A DNA stretch of 64,000 nt from Avibacterium sp. 20-132. GTDB lineage: Bacteria > Pseudomonadota > Gammaproteobacteria > Enterobacterales > Pasteurellaceae. Of this stretch, positions 55,663 to 64,000 are shown piece after piece. Each line of letters begins with the position of its first letter. Positions within the stretch are counted from its first letter, which is position 1. The stretch spans positions 1,364,001 to 1,428,000 of the forward strand of contig NZ_CP091456.1 of assembly GCF_023611925.1 (NCBI RefSeq), given 5' to 3'. A program made the position numbers and the translations under genes. The notes beneath the pieces are model-generated. The model ran no database searches. It worked only from the letters and a program-made list of their open reading frames with translations, and was not told where the DNA came from.

Positions 55663-56621
55663 TAGTAATTCACCTTTAAATCTAACCCATTATAAAGTGA
55701 AGCGACTTCATCATAGCCATTAAACAGTAAAGTAGGTTGGCGCTTATTATCAAATAATCCACCACGACCGATAATGCGTTCACTCGCTTGTGACCAACGG
55801 GGATGAGGGACATTTGGATTAACATTCGCATAAAAACCATATTCTTGAGGAGCAAGCTTGTTCCAAGTTGTTAGCGGACGCGTGGCACTGAGACGAATTT
55901 TTACAATGGATTTTATACTCTTAAAGCCGTATTTCCACGGCACAACAAGGCGAATTGGCGCACCACTTTGGGGAGAAAGCGTTTTTCCATATAATCCAAC
56001 GGAAAGTAAAGTTAGAGGGTGCATCGCTTCTGCGATGGTTAATCCTTCAATATAAGGATATTCAATTCCTCCCCCGAAAAAATAATTTTTTTGTCCCGGC
56101 ATTTGTTCAGGATCATATAGGGTTTCAAATATAACATACTTGGCATTACTGGTGGGATTGACATCATTAAGTAAGGCTTTTAATTCAAAGCCTATCCAAG
56201 GAATCACCATTGCCCAGGCTTCAACACAACGAAATCGATAAATGCGTTCTTGTAGTGGATAACGATGATAAAGATCATCCAAATCTAAAGTTAATGGAGT
56301 TTGTACCTCACCCGTAATTTCAACTTTCCAAGGATCCGTTTTAAAATTTTTCGCGTATTGCGCAGGGGAGCCTTTATCAACACCAAATTCATAGAAGTTG
56401 TTATAACCGATGACTTTATTTTCTGGCGTCAATGGTAATGTATTCGGTGTATCTTTAATCGCATTAAGAGGCTTTCGTCTATCTATTACAGGGTTAGCAA
56501 TACTTGTATTTGGGAGTATCATATTCCCACTTACTGCACCAACGCCAATCAAGAATTTTCTGCGGTTTAAAAATACATCTTCTGGCGTTACATCGTTTTC
56601 AGTTAATATCTGCTTTTTCAT
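55662..56621 (-). CDS. msrP: Protein-methionine-sulfoxide reductase catalytic subunit MsrP
   Basis: A 319-residue periplasmic molybdenum enzyme that reduces methionine sulfoxide. A twin-arginine signal NRRKFLIG lies at residues 19-26. The molybdopterin-binding cysteine is in [14 protein letters not shown], and the [16 protein letters not shown] block is typical of the family. The stop overlaps the msrQ start (gene order msrP-msrQ, as in E. coli). The start ATG follows AGGAGG. Confidence 0.96.
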   Translation of the reverse strand: MKKQILTENDVTPEDVFLNRRKFLIGVGAVSGNMILPNTSIANPVIDRRKPLNAIKDTPNTLPLTPENKVIGYNNFYEFGVDKGSPAQYAKNFKTDPWKVEITGEVQTPLTLDLDDLYHRYPLQERIYRFRCVEAWAMVIPWIGFELKALLNDVNPTSNAKYVIFETLYDPEQMPGQKNYFFGGGIEYPYIEGLTIAEAMHPLTLLSVGLYGKTLSPQSGAPIRLVVPWKYGFKSIKSIVKIRLSATRPLTTWNKLAPQEYGFYANVNPNVPHPRWSQASERIIGRGGLFDNKRQPTLLFNGYDEVASLYNGLDLKVNY

Positions 56622-56979
56622 GCTATTATCCTCCTAAGCTGAAAGGGAGCCTGTTTGATGTTTAAGATAAGGCAACACACCGCAGACAATATAAATAATA
56701 AAGTGAGGGAGGCGCCGTCATTTTATTCTAAAATTAAATGACAAGATTTATATATTGTTTGATTGTTAGACAAGTTGTTTATTGAATAGTTGCGGGTGAA
56801 CTGATCCGATGACTGAGTTAAGAGATAGCCACAACTATGTGGCTAAGAAGGACTGGAATGCTTTTTTACGCGTTATCACTTAAATGGATAGCTGTTTAAG
56901 GTAAAGCGCTTTATCATTCGCATTGACAAAGCGAAGTAACGCCCGCCATTTCTAAATTAATCCAATTATAGATAACGTT
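56622..56979. other. Gap without a recognised gene between msrP and argE
   Basis: These 358 bases hold no intact gene I can support. A hairpin AGCCACA (56827-56833) / TGTGGCT (56838-56844) lies in the middle. Just around it a short plus-strand frame from ATG 56809 reads MTELRDSHNYVAKKDWNAFL and ends after 24 codons; reverse-strand frames show stop-broken protein-like text too. This could be a gene remnant, but no family can be named. The promoter for msrP must lie near 56640-56760, an AT-rich stretch. Confidence 0.5.
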
Positions 56980-58122
56980 TTAACAAAAATGCTTAATCAA
57001 CTTACTCAATAATTCATTCGTTGGTTTAATAAATTCTGCACATAGGTATTCATCTGGCTGGTGGGCTTGTTCGATTGAACCCGGTCCAAGCACCAAGGTT
57101 GGGCAGAGTTGTTGAATAAAAGGGGCTTCGGTGCAGTAGTTCACCGCTTCGCATTTTTCGCCAAGTAATTTTTCCACCACTTGGACAATTTGGGCGCTGT
57201 GTTCGCATTCATAACCCGGGGTGGGTTCATGCAAGGCGCGGAGTGAAATCAGATCGCCCCATTTTTCAAACATTGGGCGAAGTTTTTCTTGTAACATTTC
57301 ATTGAGATCTTCTAGACGCATTTGTGGTAAGGGGCGGATGTCGAAATGCAATTCGCAGCATGCACAAATACGATTTACTGCATCCCCCCCGTGGATTGCA
57401 CCAAAATTCATTGTCGGATAAGGAATGGCAAAGGCGGAATGATGATATTTTTCCTTTAACTCGTTACGTATCTCCATTAAATAGCCTGTTGCTTCGTGCA
57501 TTAATTCAATGGCGTTAATGCCCTTATCTGGATCGCTCGAATGCCCTGTTTTACCTGTAATTCTTACTGCTTGCCCAATATGTCCTTTGTGCGCGCGAAC
57601 GGGTTTTAATGATGTTGGTTCGCCAATAATCGCACAATCTGGGCGGATATGGCTGTGTTGGCTGAACGTTCTTGCCCCAAGTAGGGTAGTTTCTTCATCG
57701 GCGGTGGCGAGAATGCGTAATGGTTTGTTTAGTTTAGAGAGATCAATATGGCGTAAGGTTTCTAATACGAACGCGAAGAACCCTTTCATATCTGCTGTGC
57801 CTAAGCCGTAAAATTTACCGTCTTTTTCGGTGAGTTTGAAAGGATCAAAATGCCAGCGTCCTTCATCGAAAGGTACGGTATCTGTATGTCCTGCAAGGAG
57901 CAGTCCCCCTTCTCCTTCGCCATAAGTGGCTAGTAAATTGAATTTTTCTCGGCTGCCCTGCACGGGGATAATGTTCGTTTTAAAACCTAACTCATTAAGC
58001 CAAGTGGCAAGAAGTTCAATTAACGTTTTATTTGATTGGTCAAATTCTGCTTCTACGCTACTGATGGTAGGCAAGGCAATAAGCTGAGAATACATTTCAA
58101 GAAAAGTAGGCAATTTTTTCAT
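56980..58122 (-). CDS. argE: Acetylornithine deacetylase ArgE
   Basis: A 380-residue M20-family zinc hydrolase that removes the acetyl group from N-acetylornithine to give ornithine. Metal and catalytic residues are in [37 protein letters not shown] and [10 protein letters not shown], with the dimer domain in the middle ([13 protein letters not shown]). It is divergent from argC, as in E. coli, across tandem ARG boxes that could control both directions. DapE is a relative, but size and context fit ArgE. Confidence 0.97.
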   Translation of the reverse strand: MKKLPTFLEMYSQLIALPTISSVEAEFDQSNKTLIELLATWLNELGFKTNIIPVQGSREKFNLLATYGEGEGGLLLAGHTDTVPFDEGRWHFDPFKLTEKDGKFYGLGTADMKGFFAFVLETLRHIDLSKLNKPLRILATADEETTLLGARTFSQHSHIRPDCAIIGEPTSLKPVRAHKGHIGQAVRITGKTGHSSDPDKGINAIELMHEATGYLMEIRNELKEKYHHSAFAIPYPTMNFGAIHGGDAVNRICACCELHFDIRPLPQMRLEDLNEMLQEKLRPMFEKWGDLISLRALHEPTPGYECEHSAQIVQVVEKLLGEKCEAVNYCTEAPFIQQLCPTLVLGPGSIEQAHQPDEYLCAEFIKPTNELLSKLIKHFC

Positions 58123-58155
58123 TAAGTTTATCCTGTATTAAATTAAAGATTGATT

Positions 58156-58194
58156 TTTGATTAATTATGCATAACAATAGCATAATTAATCAAG
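58156..58194. promoter_or_regulatory. Tandem ARG boxes (ArgR operator) between argE and argCBH
   Basis: Two 18-base ArgR boxes separated by exactly 3 bases, the standard spacing. Box 1 (58156-58173, TTTGATTAATTATGCATA) matches the consensus at 16 of 18 positions; box 2 (58177-58194) at 14 of 18. The core forms an inverted repeat, GATTAATTATGC facing GCATAATTAATC. Arginine repression of both argE and argCBH is inferred. Confidence 0.82.
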
Positions 58195-58224
58195 GGTTAT
58201 CTTTTTCTATGAGGCAAATTTTCT

Positions 58225-59241
58225 ATGTGTTCTATGCAAAAAGCCATCATTATTGGTGCAAGTGGCTACACTGGGGCTGAACTGGCTCGTATTTTAACGT
58301 TGCACCCCGCATTTCAACTTAATGGATTATATGTTTCTGCGCAAAGCCAAGATGCACATAAAGCCATTTCCGATATTTATCCACAGCTTAAGCATATTGT
58401 GGATTTACCGTTACAACCTTTGGGGGAAAATTTAACCGCACTTGCCCAAGAAAATGATCTGGTATTTTTAGCCACCGCACACGAAGTGAGCCACGATCTT
58501 GCGCCAATTTTCTTGCAAAATCAATGTAAAGTCTTTGATTTATCCGGCGCATTTCGCGTAAACAACGCAGAATTTTATCCACAATATTATGGCTTTGAAC
58601 ATCGCCATCCTGAATTATTAGAAAAAGCGGTTTATGGGTTAGCGGAATGGAATGATCGCGCCATTGCACAAACCGATTTAGTGGCGGTGGCAGGTTGTTA
58701 TCCAACGGTTTCACAACTGAGCTTAAAACCGTTGATTGAAAATAATTTATTAGATCTCAATCAATTGCCAATTATCAATGCGGTGAGTGGGGTAAGCGGA
58801 GCGGGGCGTAAAGCTTCACTGACGAACAGTTTTTGTGAGGTGAGCTTAAATGCTTATGGCGTATTTAACCATCGGCATCAGCCTGAAATTGCCACGCATT
58901 TAGGCACAAATGTCATTTTTACGCCACATCTCGGCAATTTTAAACGCGGTATTTTGGCGACAATCACCGCAAAATTAAACGCAAATGTAACAGACGCTCA
59001 AATTCACGACGCTTATCAGCAATATTATGCGAATCGACCACTGGTGCGTGTTTATAAACAAGGATTACCAAGTATTAAGTCCGTAGAATTTACGCCTTAT
59101 TGTGATATTGGATTTGCCACTCAAAACGGTTATATCATCATTGTTGGCGCAGAAGATAACTTACTCAAAGGTGCAGCAGCACAAGCGGTACAATGTGCTA
59201 ATATTCGTTATGGTTTAACAGAAACCTTAGGCTTGATTTAG
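58225..59241 (+). CDS. argC: N-acetyl-gamma-glutamyl-phosphate reductase ArgC
   Basis: A 338-residue NADPH-dependent enzyme, the third step of arginine synthesis. The NADP loop is [14 protein letters not shown], the catalytic cysteine is in [12 protein letters not shown], and [10 protein letters not shown] and HRHQPEI are conserved. The ATG at 58225 has GAGG 10 bases before it; the internal ATG at 58234 is an alternative. First gene of argCBH, downstream of the ARG boxes. Confidence 0.97.
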   Translation: MCSMQKAIIIGASGYTGAELARILTLHPAFQLNGLYVSAQSQDAHKAISDIYPQLKHIVDLPLQPLGENLTALAQENDLVFLATAHEVSHDLAPIFLQNQCKVFDLSGAFRVNNAEFYPQYYGFEHRHPELLEKAVYGLAEWNDRAIAQTDLVAVAGCYPTVSQLSLKPLIENNLLDLNQLPIINAVSGVSGAGRKASLTNSFCEVSLNAYGVFNHRHQPEIATHLGTNVIFTPHLGNFKRGILATITAKLNANVTDAQIHDAYQQYYANRPLVRVYKQGLPSIKSVEFTPYCDIGFATQNGYIIIVGAEDNLLKGAAAQAVQCANIRYGLTETLGLI

Positions 59242-59252
59242 TGGAAAAAAGA

Positions 59253-60026
59253 ATGAAACCTTTAGTGATTAAATTAGGTGGTGTGCTGTTAGATACGCCA
59301 CAAGCAATGGAAAATTTATTCACCGCATTAGCAAATTATCAGCAAAATTTTGCTCGTCCTCTGCTTATTGTACACGGTGGTGGTTGTATCGTTGATGAAT
59401 TAATGCAACGTCTTGGGTTGCCAGTCAAGAAGAAAAATGGGTTAAGGGTTACCCCTTCTGATCAAATTGAAATTATTGTAGGCGCACTGGCGGGGATTGC
59501 AAATAAAACATTGTTGGCGCAAGCGACGAAATTTAATCTTAATCCTGTTGGGCTTTGTTTAGCGGATGGGCAATTAACAAGCGCGAAACAAATTGATGTT
59601 GAATTAGGACACGTTGCGAACGTATTTCCCAATAATCCGCAACTATTACATACATTATTAAGCGAGGCATTTTTGCCTATTATTAGTTCTATTGCGGTAG
59701 ATGCGCAAGGGCGTTTAATGAACGTGAATGCGGATCAAGCAGCAACGGCGATTGCGGCATTAATGGGGGGCGATCTGGTGATGCTTTCTGATGTGGATGG
59801 GGTTTTAGATGCCAATAAACAACGCCTACCACAGCTTAATAGCGAGCAAATTCAACAGCTTATTCAGCAAGGTGTGATTACAGACGGAATGATCGTTAAG
59901 GTCAATGCCGCATTGGAGGCAGCAAAAATACTTAACACGGGAGTGGATATTGCCAACTGGAAATATCCAGAAAAATTGACCGCACTTTTTGCAGGTGAGA
60001 TAATCGGCACCAGAATTTTACCTTAA
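59253..60026 (+). CDS. argB: Acetylglutamate kinase ArgB
   Basis: A 257-residue amino acid kinase that phosphorylates N-acetylglutamate. The start [14 protein letters not shown] and the [11 protein letters not shown] loop are the substrate and ATP sites; [29 protein letters not shown] is the nucleotide motif. The ATG at 59253 (GGA 7 bases before it) gives the same length as E. coli ArgB (258). A GTG at 59241 overlaps the argC stop and would add four residues. Confidence 0.96.
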   Translation: MKPLVIKLGGVLLDTPQAMENLFTALANYQQNFARPLLIVHGGGCIVDELMQRLGLPVKKKNGLRVTPSDQIEIIVGALAGIANKTLLAQATKFNLNPVGLCLADGQLTSAKQIDVELGHVANVFPNNPQLLHTLLSEAFLPIISSIAVDAQGRLMNVNADQAATAIAALMGGDLVMLSDVDGVLDANKQRLPQLNSEQIQQLIQQGVITDGMIVKVNAALEAAKILNTGVDIANWKYPEKLTALFAGEIIGTRILP

Positions 60027-60046
60027 GCGTAAAGCAATTTGGTATG

Positions 60047-60078
60047 GGCGAACATTTACGTTCGCCTCTACATTTTTA
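60047..60078 (+). terminator. Hairpin between argB and argH, possible partial terminator
   Basis: GGCGAAC (60047-60053) pairs with GTTCGCC (60060-60066) around ATTTAC, followed by TCTACATTTTT. The T-run is interrupted, so some read-through into argH is likely. It may lower argH relative to argCB. Confidence 0.45.
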
Positions 60079-60109
60079 ATGATAAAAATCAAAAAGATAA
60101 GGATAAACT

Positions 60110-61483
60110 ATGGCACTTTGGGGTGGACGTTTTACACAAGCCGCGGATAAACGTTTTAAAGATTTTAATGATTCATTACGTTTTGACTATCGCCTTGCCG
60201 AACAAGATATTGAAGGTTCAATTGGTTGGTCAAAAGCCTTGGTCAGTGTTGGCGTATTAAGCCAGCAAGAGCAACAACAATTAGAACAAGCATTAAATGC
60301 GCTTTTAATTGAAGTGCGGTCAAATTTACAGGGTATTTTGCAAGATGATGCGGAAGATATCCACAGTTGGGTAGAAAGTAAGCTGATCAATAAAGTTGGG
60401 AATTTAGGTAAAAAATTACACACTGGGCGTAGCCGTAATGATCAAGTGGCATTAGATATAAAAATGTGGTGTAAGCAACGTGTTACGGAGCTGCAATATT
60501 CTATTCGTGCCTTGCAAACTAAATTAGTGGATACCGCAGAAAACAATCAACACGCAGTAATGCCGGGTTATACCCATTTACAACGCGCTCAACCGATTAC
60601 CTTTGCACATTGGTGTATGGCTTATGTGGAAATGTTAGAACGTGATTATTCTCGCTTATCTGATGCTTACCAACGAATGAATACTTGCCCACTTGGTAGT
60701 GGCGCATTGGCGGGAACAGCCTATGCCATAGATCGTGAAAAATTAGCACAGGATCTTGGCTTTGCAAGTGCCACTCGTAACAGCCTAGACAGTGTGTCTG
60801 ATCGTGATCATATTATCGAATTGCTTTCGACTGCTTCGTTAAGCATGGCGCATCTTTCTCGTTTTGCCGAAGATATGATTATCTTCAATAGCGGTGAAGC
60901 AGATTTTGTTGAACTTTCTGATCGCGTTACTTCAGGTTCCTCATTAATGCCACAAAAGAAAAACCCCGATGCCTGTGAATTAATCCGTGGAAAAGCAGGG
61001 CGCGTGATGGGCGCTTTAACAGGAATGTTAATGACCCTAAAAGGCTTACCGCTTGCCTATAACAAAGATATGCAAGAAGACAAAGAAGGCATTTTTGATG
61101 CGTTAGATACTTGGCAAGATTGCTTAGATATGGCGACCTTTGTATTAGATGACATTAAAGTCAATGTTGAACGTACACGTGAGGCGGCATTGAAAGGGTA
61201 TTCTAATGCCACGGAATTAGCGGATTATCTGGTTGCTAAAGGCGTACCATTCCGTGATTCTCACCATATTGTTGGAGAAACTGTGGTTTATGCAATTAGT
61301 GTTCACAAAGGTTTAGAAGATCTGAGCTTAGCAGAGTTCCGTCAATTCAGCGATGTGATCAGTGATGATGTGTATGACATCCTCTCGTTACAATCTTGCC
61401 TTGATAAACGTTGTGCTAAAGGCGGGGTATCCCCATTGCGTGTTGCCGAAGCCATTGCAGAGGCAAAAGCGCGGTTGAAATAA
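60110..61483 (+). CDS. argH: Argininosuccinate lyase ArgH
   Basis: A 457-residue enzyme of the fumarase/aspartase superfamily that releases arginine and fumarate. The superfamily signature is [12 protein letters not shown], and the N-terminal [30 protein letters not shown] and [13 protein letters not shown] blocks are exact. The length equals E. coli ArgH (457). argG, which makes its substrate, is not in the window. Confidence 0.98.
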   Translation: MALWGGRFTQAADKRFKDFNDSLRFDYRLAEQDIEGSIGWSKALVSVGVLSQQEQQQLEQALNALLIEVRSNLQGILQDDAEDIHSWVESKLINKVGNLGKKLHTGRSRNDQVALDIKMWCKQRVTELQYSIRALQTKLVDTAENNQHAVMPGYTHLQRAQPITFAHWCMAYVEMLERDYSRLSDAYQRMNTCPLGSGALAGTAYAIDREKLAQDLGFASATRNSLDSVSDRDHIIELLSTASLSMAHLSRFAEDMIIFNSGEADFVELSDRVTSGSSLMPQKKNPDACELIRGKAGRVMGALTGMLMTLKGLPLAYNKDMQEDKEGIFDALDTWQDCLDMATFVLDDIKVNVERTREAALKGYSNATELADYLVAKGVPFRDSHHIVGETVVYAISVHKGLEDLSLAEFRQFSDVISDDVYDILSLQSCLDKRCAKGGVSPLRVAEAIAEAKARLK

Positions 61484-61498
61484 TCGGGATTTTTAGTA

Positions 61499-61530
61499 AA
61501 AGGGCAAAGCAAACATTGCCCTTTATTTTT
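61499..61530. terminator. Bidirectional terminator between argH and ispD
   Basis: AAAGGGCAA (61499-61507) pairs with TTGCCCTTT (61516-61524), followed by ATTTTTGG. It lies between two convergent genes. Confidence 0.85.
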
Positions 61531-61539
61531 GGCGATAAT

Positions 61540-62244
61540 TTAAGAAATGGGTTTTCTTCTGCTTAAATAAAATTCCGCCAGTGCCAAATCTTCAGGGCGA
61601 GTGATTTTGAGATTATCACTTCTGCCTGCTACAAGATGAGGCTGAAAGCCCATCAATTCCATCGCAGAGGCTTCATCAGTAATAGAGAGATGATTGGCTA
61701 AGGCTTGTTGCAAGCCGTGTTTGAGTGTTTGAGCAGGAAAAAATTGGGGCGTTTGCGCAAGCCAAAGTTGTGAGCGATCTTCCGTTTGTTGAATTTGTAA
61801 GGTTGAATTTGTGCGTTTGATCGTATCCACGGCAGGAATCGCTAAAATTGCCCCATTGTTATCATTGATTTGTAATAATTTATCCAGATCTTGATGAGTA
61901 AGACAAGGACGTGCCGCATCGTGTACCATAACCCAAGTGTTTGCTTTGCTTTCAATGTGCTGCAAGCCATTTAGTACCGACTCTGCGCGTGTTTTTCCTC
62001 CCTCAACAAGCTGAATCTTTGAATGATTGAGTAAATCAATTTCCGCTAAATACGGATCACTTGGGGTTACCGCAACAATAATGTGGTTAATTGCAGGGTA
62101 GTGAATTAATACATCAAGCGTATGTTCGAGAATCGTTTTTCCCTGAATGGTTAAATATTGCTTTGGTTTATCTGCCTGCATACGGCTGCCGATCCCTGCA
62201 GCAGGGACAACAGCGATAATTTCACGTGGTAATGATTTCATCAT
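61540..62244 (-). CDS. ispD: 2-C-methyl-D-erythritol 4-phosphate cytidylyltransferase IspD
   Basis: A 234-residue enzyme of the MEP isoprenoid pathway that couples MEP to CTP. The CTP-binding start [23 protein letters not shown] is diagnostic, as are [11 protein letters not shown] and the [11 protein letters not shown] block. It overlaps the ftsB stop by a few bases (ATG and TGA interlocked), as in E. coli, where ispF follows; ispF is not seen here, since argH is convergent. Two ATGs are adjacent; the first, at 62244, is used. Confidence 0.97.
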   Translation of the reverse strand: MMKSLPREIIAVVPAAGIGSRMQADKPKQYLTIQGKTILEHTLDVLIHYPAINHIIVAVTPSDPYLAEIDLLNHSKIQLVEGGKTRAESVLNGLQHIESKANTWVMVHDAARPCLTHQDLDKLLQINDNNGAILAIPAVDTIKRTNSTLQIQQTEDRSQLWLAQTPQFFPAQTLKHGLQQALANHLSITDEASAMELMGFQPHLVAGRSDNLKITRPEDLALAEFYLSRRKPIS

Positions 62245-62519
62245 TTATGCTCTTTTACTATACGATAAAAGGTTTCGTTATGTTTTACCATCTCGTGTTG
62301 TAATCTGGCACGCTCTTCAATGGCATCCACGCCTTCTTTGAGATCTTTAATTTCAGCCGCAATCGCTTGATTACGTTGGGATAGTTTTTCATTTTCTTGT
62401 TGGCGCAAGGCAATTTCTTTTTCTGTATTTTTATAATCTACATAGCCGTTTTTTCCAAACCAAAAATCATATTGAAAAAGTAAGGCAAACCCCGCCAAAA
62501 TAAAAATTAATAAACGCAT
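62241..62519 (-). CDS. ftsB: Cell division protein FtsB
   Basis: A 92-residue single-span protein of the divisome that pairs with FtsL and FtsQ. A membrane helix at about residues 3-20 ([20 protein letters not shown]) is followed by a coiled coil (about 28-65) rich in Gln, Glu and Leu and then the [25 protein letters not shown] region, which binds FtsQ. Overlap with ispD suggests coupled translation. Confidence 0.95.
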   Translation of the reverse strand: MRLLIFILAGFALLFQYDFWFGKNGYVDYKNTEKEIALRQQENEKLSQRNQAIAAEIKDLKEGVDAIEERARLQHEMVKHNETFYRIVKEHK

Positions 62520-62592
62520 AATTTTTCTCGTTCAGTAAAAATTGCCATAGTTTACCTTGAAATGCGTAAAATTTGTAGAAATGGATAGGATT

Positions 62593-62601
62593 AAGTGCGG
62601 T
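62593..62601 (+). repeat. DNA uptake signal core, single copy
   Basis: AAGTGCGGT followed by GTAATTTTTT, between nanM and ftsB. Confidence 0.75.
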
Positions 62602-62622
62602 GTAATTTTTTCACATTTTATG

Positions 62623-62645
62623 AAAAAAGCCCCGCAAGCGGGGCC
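62623..62645 (-). terminator. Rho-independent terminator after nanM
   Basis: GCCCCGC (62629-62635) faces GCGGGGC (62638-62644). Read on the reverse strand, the GC-rich hairpin is followed by TTTTTTCAT. It lies 25 bases after the nanM stop. Confidence 0.85.
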
Positions 62646-62669
62646 TTGTCTTACATTTATCGGTCTGTG

Positions 62670-63815
62670 TTATTCAACAACCAGTTTTTTTCCATCATAA
62701 CTCATTGTTTGAACTGAGGTGAGGGCTTTTCCTCCTTGACCTTCACCACCGATTAATAGCACTTTGTTGTCATAGCTTACACTCACGCCATAACCAATTG
62801 GTTCTGGCAAGTTACCAATGATTTTCCAAGTCCCTTTTTTGGCATTGAGTGCATAAACATCACTATGCCACGTTTTTTTCAACCCACCAGTGCGGTGTGC
62901 ATCGTTGATACCATTTTGATAATTTGCACGTGCGCCCGGGAAGTTTGCCCCACCTGTTACAATATAGTTACCGTAACTGTAGCCCCCCATTGCGCCCGCA
63001 ATCCCTTCTTGTTGTTTTTGCCCTTTCGGTGTTGGTAAATCACCCAATTTTTTCCAAGTCACTCCATTTTTACCGATCGTACCAAGCTCCGTGGTTTGGG
63101 TTCGCAATCCTGCTTTTACTTCTCCGTTTACAACAAGAAGTTTGTTATCCTTAATTGCCACCGCAGCTCCTGCTCGTCCTGAGTAGGGGAAAATGCCTTC
63201 ATTACGCCACGTGTTAGTAGCTGGCTCATAGCTGACAATTTCTGGTGAGAAGAAGAAATCTTGTACGCGTAAATTGAAATAAGGATCAAAAATGGCTTTT
63301 TCTTTGTCTTTATCGCCACCTGCGGCAGCAATATCTTGGAAAAGCCCATTCCAAATTTCTTGGTTAATGCCGCCGACAAAATAAATTTTACCGTTAGTTT
63401 CAGCAACACTTGCCCCTACTGCAGAGCGTGGGGAACGGGTTTGCAATTTTGTCCACGAGTTTGTTTCTGGATCATAGCGATAAGCATCATTAATCACTTG
63501 ATTTTTTGCTACATCCGTATCTTGAAAACCGCCAAATACATAGAGCTTGCCCTCTACGCCCGCAGAAACGGGTTGATTACGTTTTCCACCGGGGAAAGCA
63601 GGTAATTCTTGCCATTTAGCATTTTTCTCTTTTAGGTTAAGAGAATAAAATTTATCTCCCCCTGTTCCTAAACCAACATAAACGGTATCGCCAATTAATG
63701 CCCCTGTTCCACTTTTAATCCCGACTGGCAAATCAGGATATTGGCTTGCTTGTGTAGCAAAAGCTGTCATTGCAATTGCTGCAAATAATGCACTGTGTAA
63801 TGCTGTTTTTTTCAT
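62670..63815 (-). CDS. nanM: N-acetylneuraminate epimerase NanM
   Basis: A 381-residue periplasmic kelch-propeller enzyme that converts alpha-sialic acid to the beta form for uptake. Residues 1-23 are a signal peptide ending ATQA. Kelch-type repeats recur, for example [34 protein letters not shown] and [11 protein letters not shown]. The mature start [30 protein letters not shown] matches the NanM (YjhT) family. It follows the siaP gene directly on the same strand, so it belongs to the sialic acid uptake unit. Confidence 0.95.
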   Translation of the reverse strand: MKKTALHSALFAAIAMTAFATQASQYPDLPVGIKSGTGALIGDTVYVGLGTGGDKFYSLNLKEKNAKWQELPAFPGGKRNQPVSAGVEGKLYVFGGFQDTDVAKNQVINDAYRYDPETNSWTKLQTRSPRSAVGASVAETNGKIYFVGGINQEIWNGLFQDIAAAGGDKDKEKAIFDPYFNLRVQDFFFSPEIVSYEPATNTWRNEGIFPYSGRAGAAVAIKDNKLLVVNGEVKAGLRTQTTELGTIGKNGVTWKKLGDLPTPKGQKQQEGIAGAMGGYSYGNYIVTGGANFPGARANYQNGINDAHRTGGLKKTWHSDVYALNAKKGTWKIIGNLPEPIGYGVSVSYDNKVLLIGGEGQGGKALTSVQTMSYDGKKLVVE

Positions 63816-63865
63816 ATTGACCTCTTGTCGTTAAGGTTATTGCTTAAAGTGAGCAAGCAAACCGC

Positions 63866-64000
63866 TTATTTAGCTAACTCAGAGATTTCTTTTACAGCTT
63901 GTTTTCCAACTTCACCATTCTTTTTCAAATATTCATCATAGTACGGTTGTAATGCCGCTTTGAAGGGGGCAAGATCGGGTTGTGTGACCGTTACGCCTTT
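63866..64000 (-). CDS. siaP: Sialic acid TRAP transporter binding protein SiaP, C-terminal end (cut by window edge)
   Basis: The last 44 residues of a gene entering from the right edge, ending TAA at 63866-63868. The sequence GVTVTQPDLAPFKAALQPYY and the closing helix recall the end of H. influenzae SiaP (VKITHPDLVPFKESMKPYY). SiaP captures free sialic acid in the periplasm for the SiaQM membrane part. nanM starts 50 bases after its stop. In H. influenzae siaQM (siaT) lies between siaP and nanM; here it does not. Other DctP-type TRAP binding proteins cannot be wholly excluded from 44 residues, but nanM next door supports SiaP. Confidence 0.82.
   Translation of the reverse strand, partial: KGVTVTQPDLAPFKAALQPYYDEYLKKNGEVGKQAVKEISELAK

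Noticed and set aside
56809..56880. Possible TrpR N-terminal remnant in the msrP-argE gap
   Set aside because: Only a loose W..FL pattern is shared; the rest of TrpR, including the helix-turn-helix, is missing, so the name cannot be supported.

Overview
The window is ordinary chromosomal DNA from a gamma-proteobacterium of the family Pasteurellaceae. The clearest sign is the many copies of the Haemophilus-type DNA uptake signal core AAGTGCGGT / ACCGCACTT, found inside genes, between genes and as inverted pairs that form terminators. Local gene order also matches Haemophilus and Escherichia (ffh-ypjD-yfjD, mutH-ygdQ, surA-ksgA-apaH, fadR|nhaB-dsbB, argE|argCBH, ftsB-ispD). Typical Pasteurellaceae genes are present: outer membrane lipoprotein P4, a P1/FadL porin, pyrR and nanM-siaP. 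The genus cannot be settled from the sequence. I see no rRNA, tRNA, CRISPR array, prophage or intact insertion sequence.

Layout. 1-2.7 kb: the end of a HicA toxin gene, its HicB antitoxin, a lone sucrose-type PTS permease and a Nudix hydrolase. 2.8-8.1 kb: a phosphoglycerate transporter (pgtP) behind a CRP-like site, then ffh (reverse), ypjD and yfjD. 8.2-13 kb: an iron-uptake block with a FetA/FrpB-type receptor and exbB-exbD-tonB, each unit behind its own Fur-like box, followed by a periplasmic ankyrin protein. 13-18.4 kb: a fused SbmA/BacA-type ABC transporter, yidE and a FadL-type porin with a FadR-like operator. 18.4-21.8 kb: higBA, ogt, mutH, ygdQ and a CNP1-like lipoprotein. 22-24.4 kb: purMN with a PurR operator, and pyrR. 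24.4-27.8 kb: surA, ksgA, apaH and a gene of unknown function. 27.9-29.6 kb: two orphan lipoproteins and an XRE regulator. 29.7-33.9 kb: leuS, lptE, holA. 33.9-37.7 kb: menFDH on the reverse strand. 37.9-45.3 kb: alaA, fadR, nhaB, dsbB, sprT, a small opacity-type porin, holD-rimI and a DMT permease. 45.3-51.8 kb: a decayed methyltransferase gene, pflA, P4, an unknown membrane protein, pflB and focA, with an FNR-like box. 52-55 kb: hinT, a YcfL-like lipoprotein, nagZ, rlmC. 55-56.6 kb: msrQ and msrP. 57-61.5 kb: argE divergent from argCBH across tandem ARG boxes. 61.5-64 kb: ispD, ftsB, nanM and the end of siaP.

How the genes fit together. The window describes a host-associated facultative anaerobe: Fur-controlled iron uptake, FNR-controlled mixed-acid fermentation, menaquinone synthesis for anaerobic respiration, sialic acid scavenging, NAD/NMN processing by P4, and uptake of organophosphates and fatty acids. 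Two regulator-target links can be made: fadR lies in the same window as its probable target fadL, and tonB-exbBD sits directly after a receptor it would energise. I found no convincing new multi-gene system. The least explained items are the two lipoproteins beside an XRE regulator (27.9-29.6 kb), the membrane protein inserted in the pfl locus (47.6-48.4 kb), the ankyrin protein after tonB, and the decayed methyltransferase gene at 45.4-45.8 kb.
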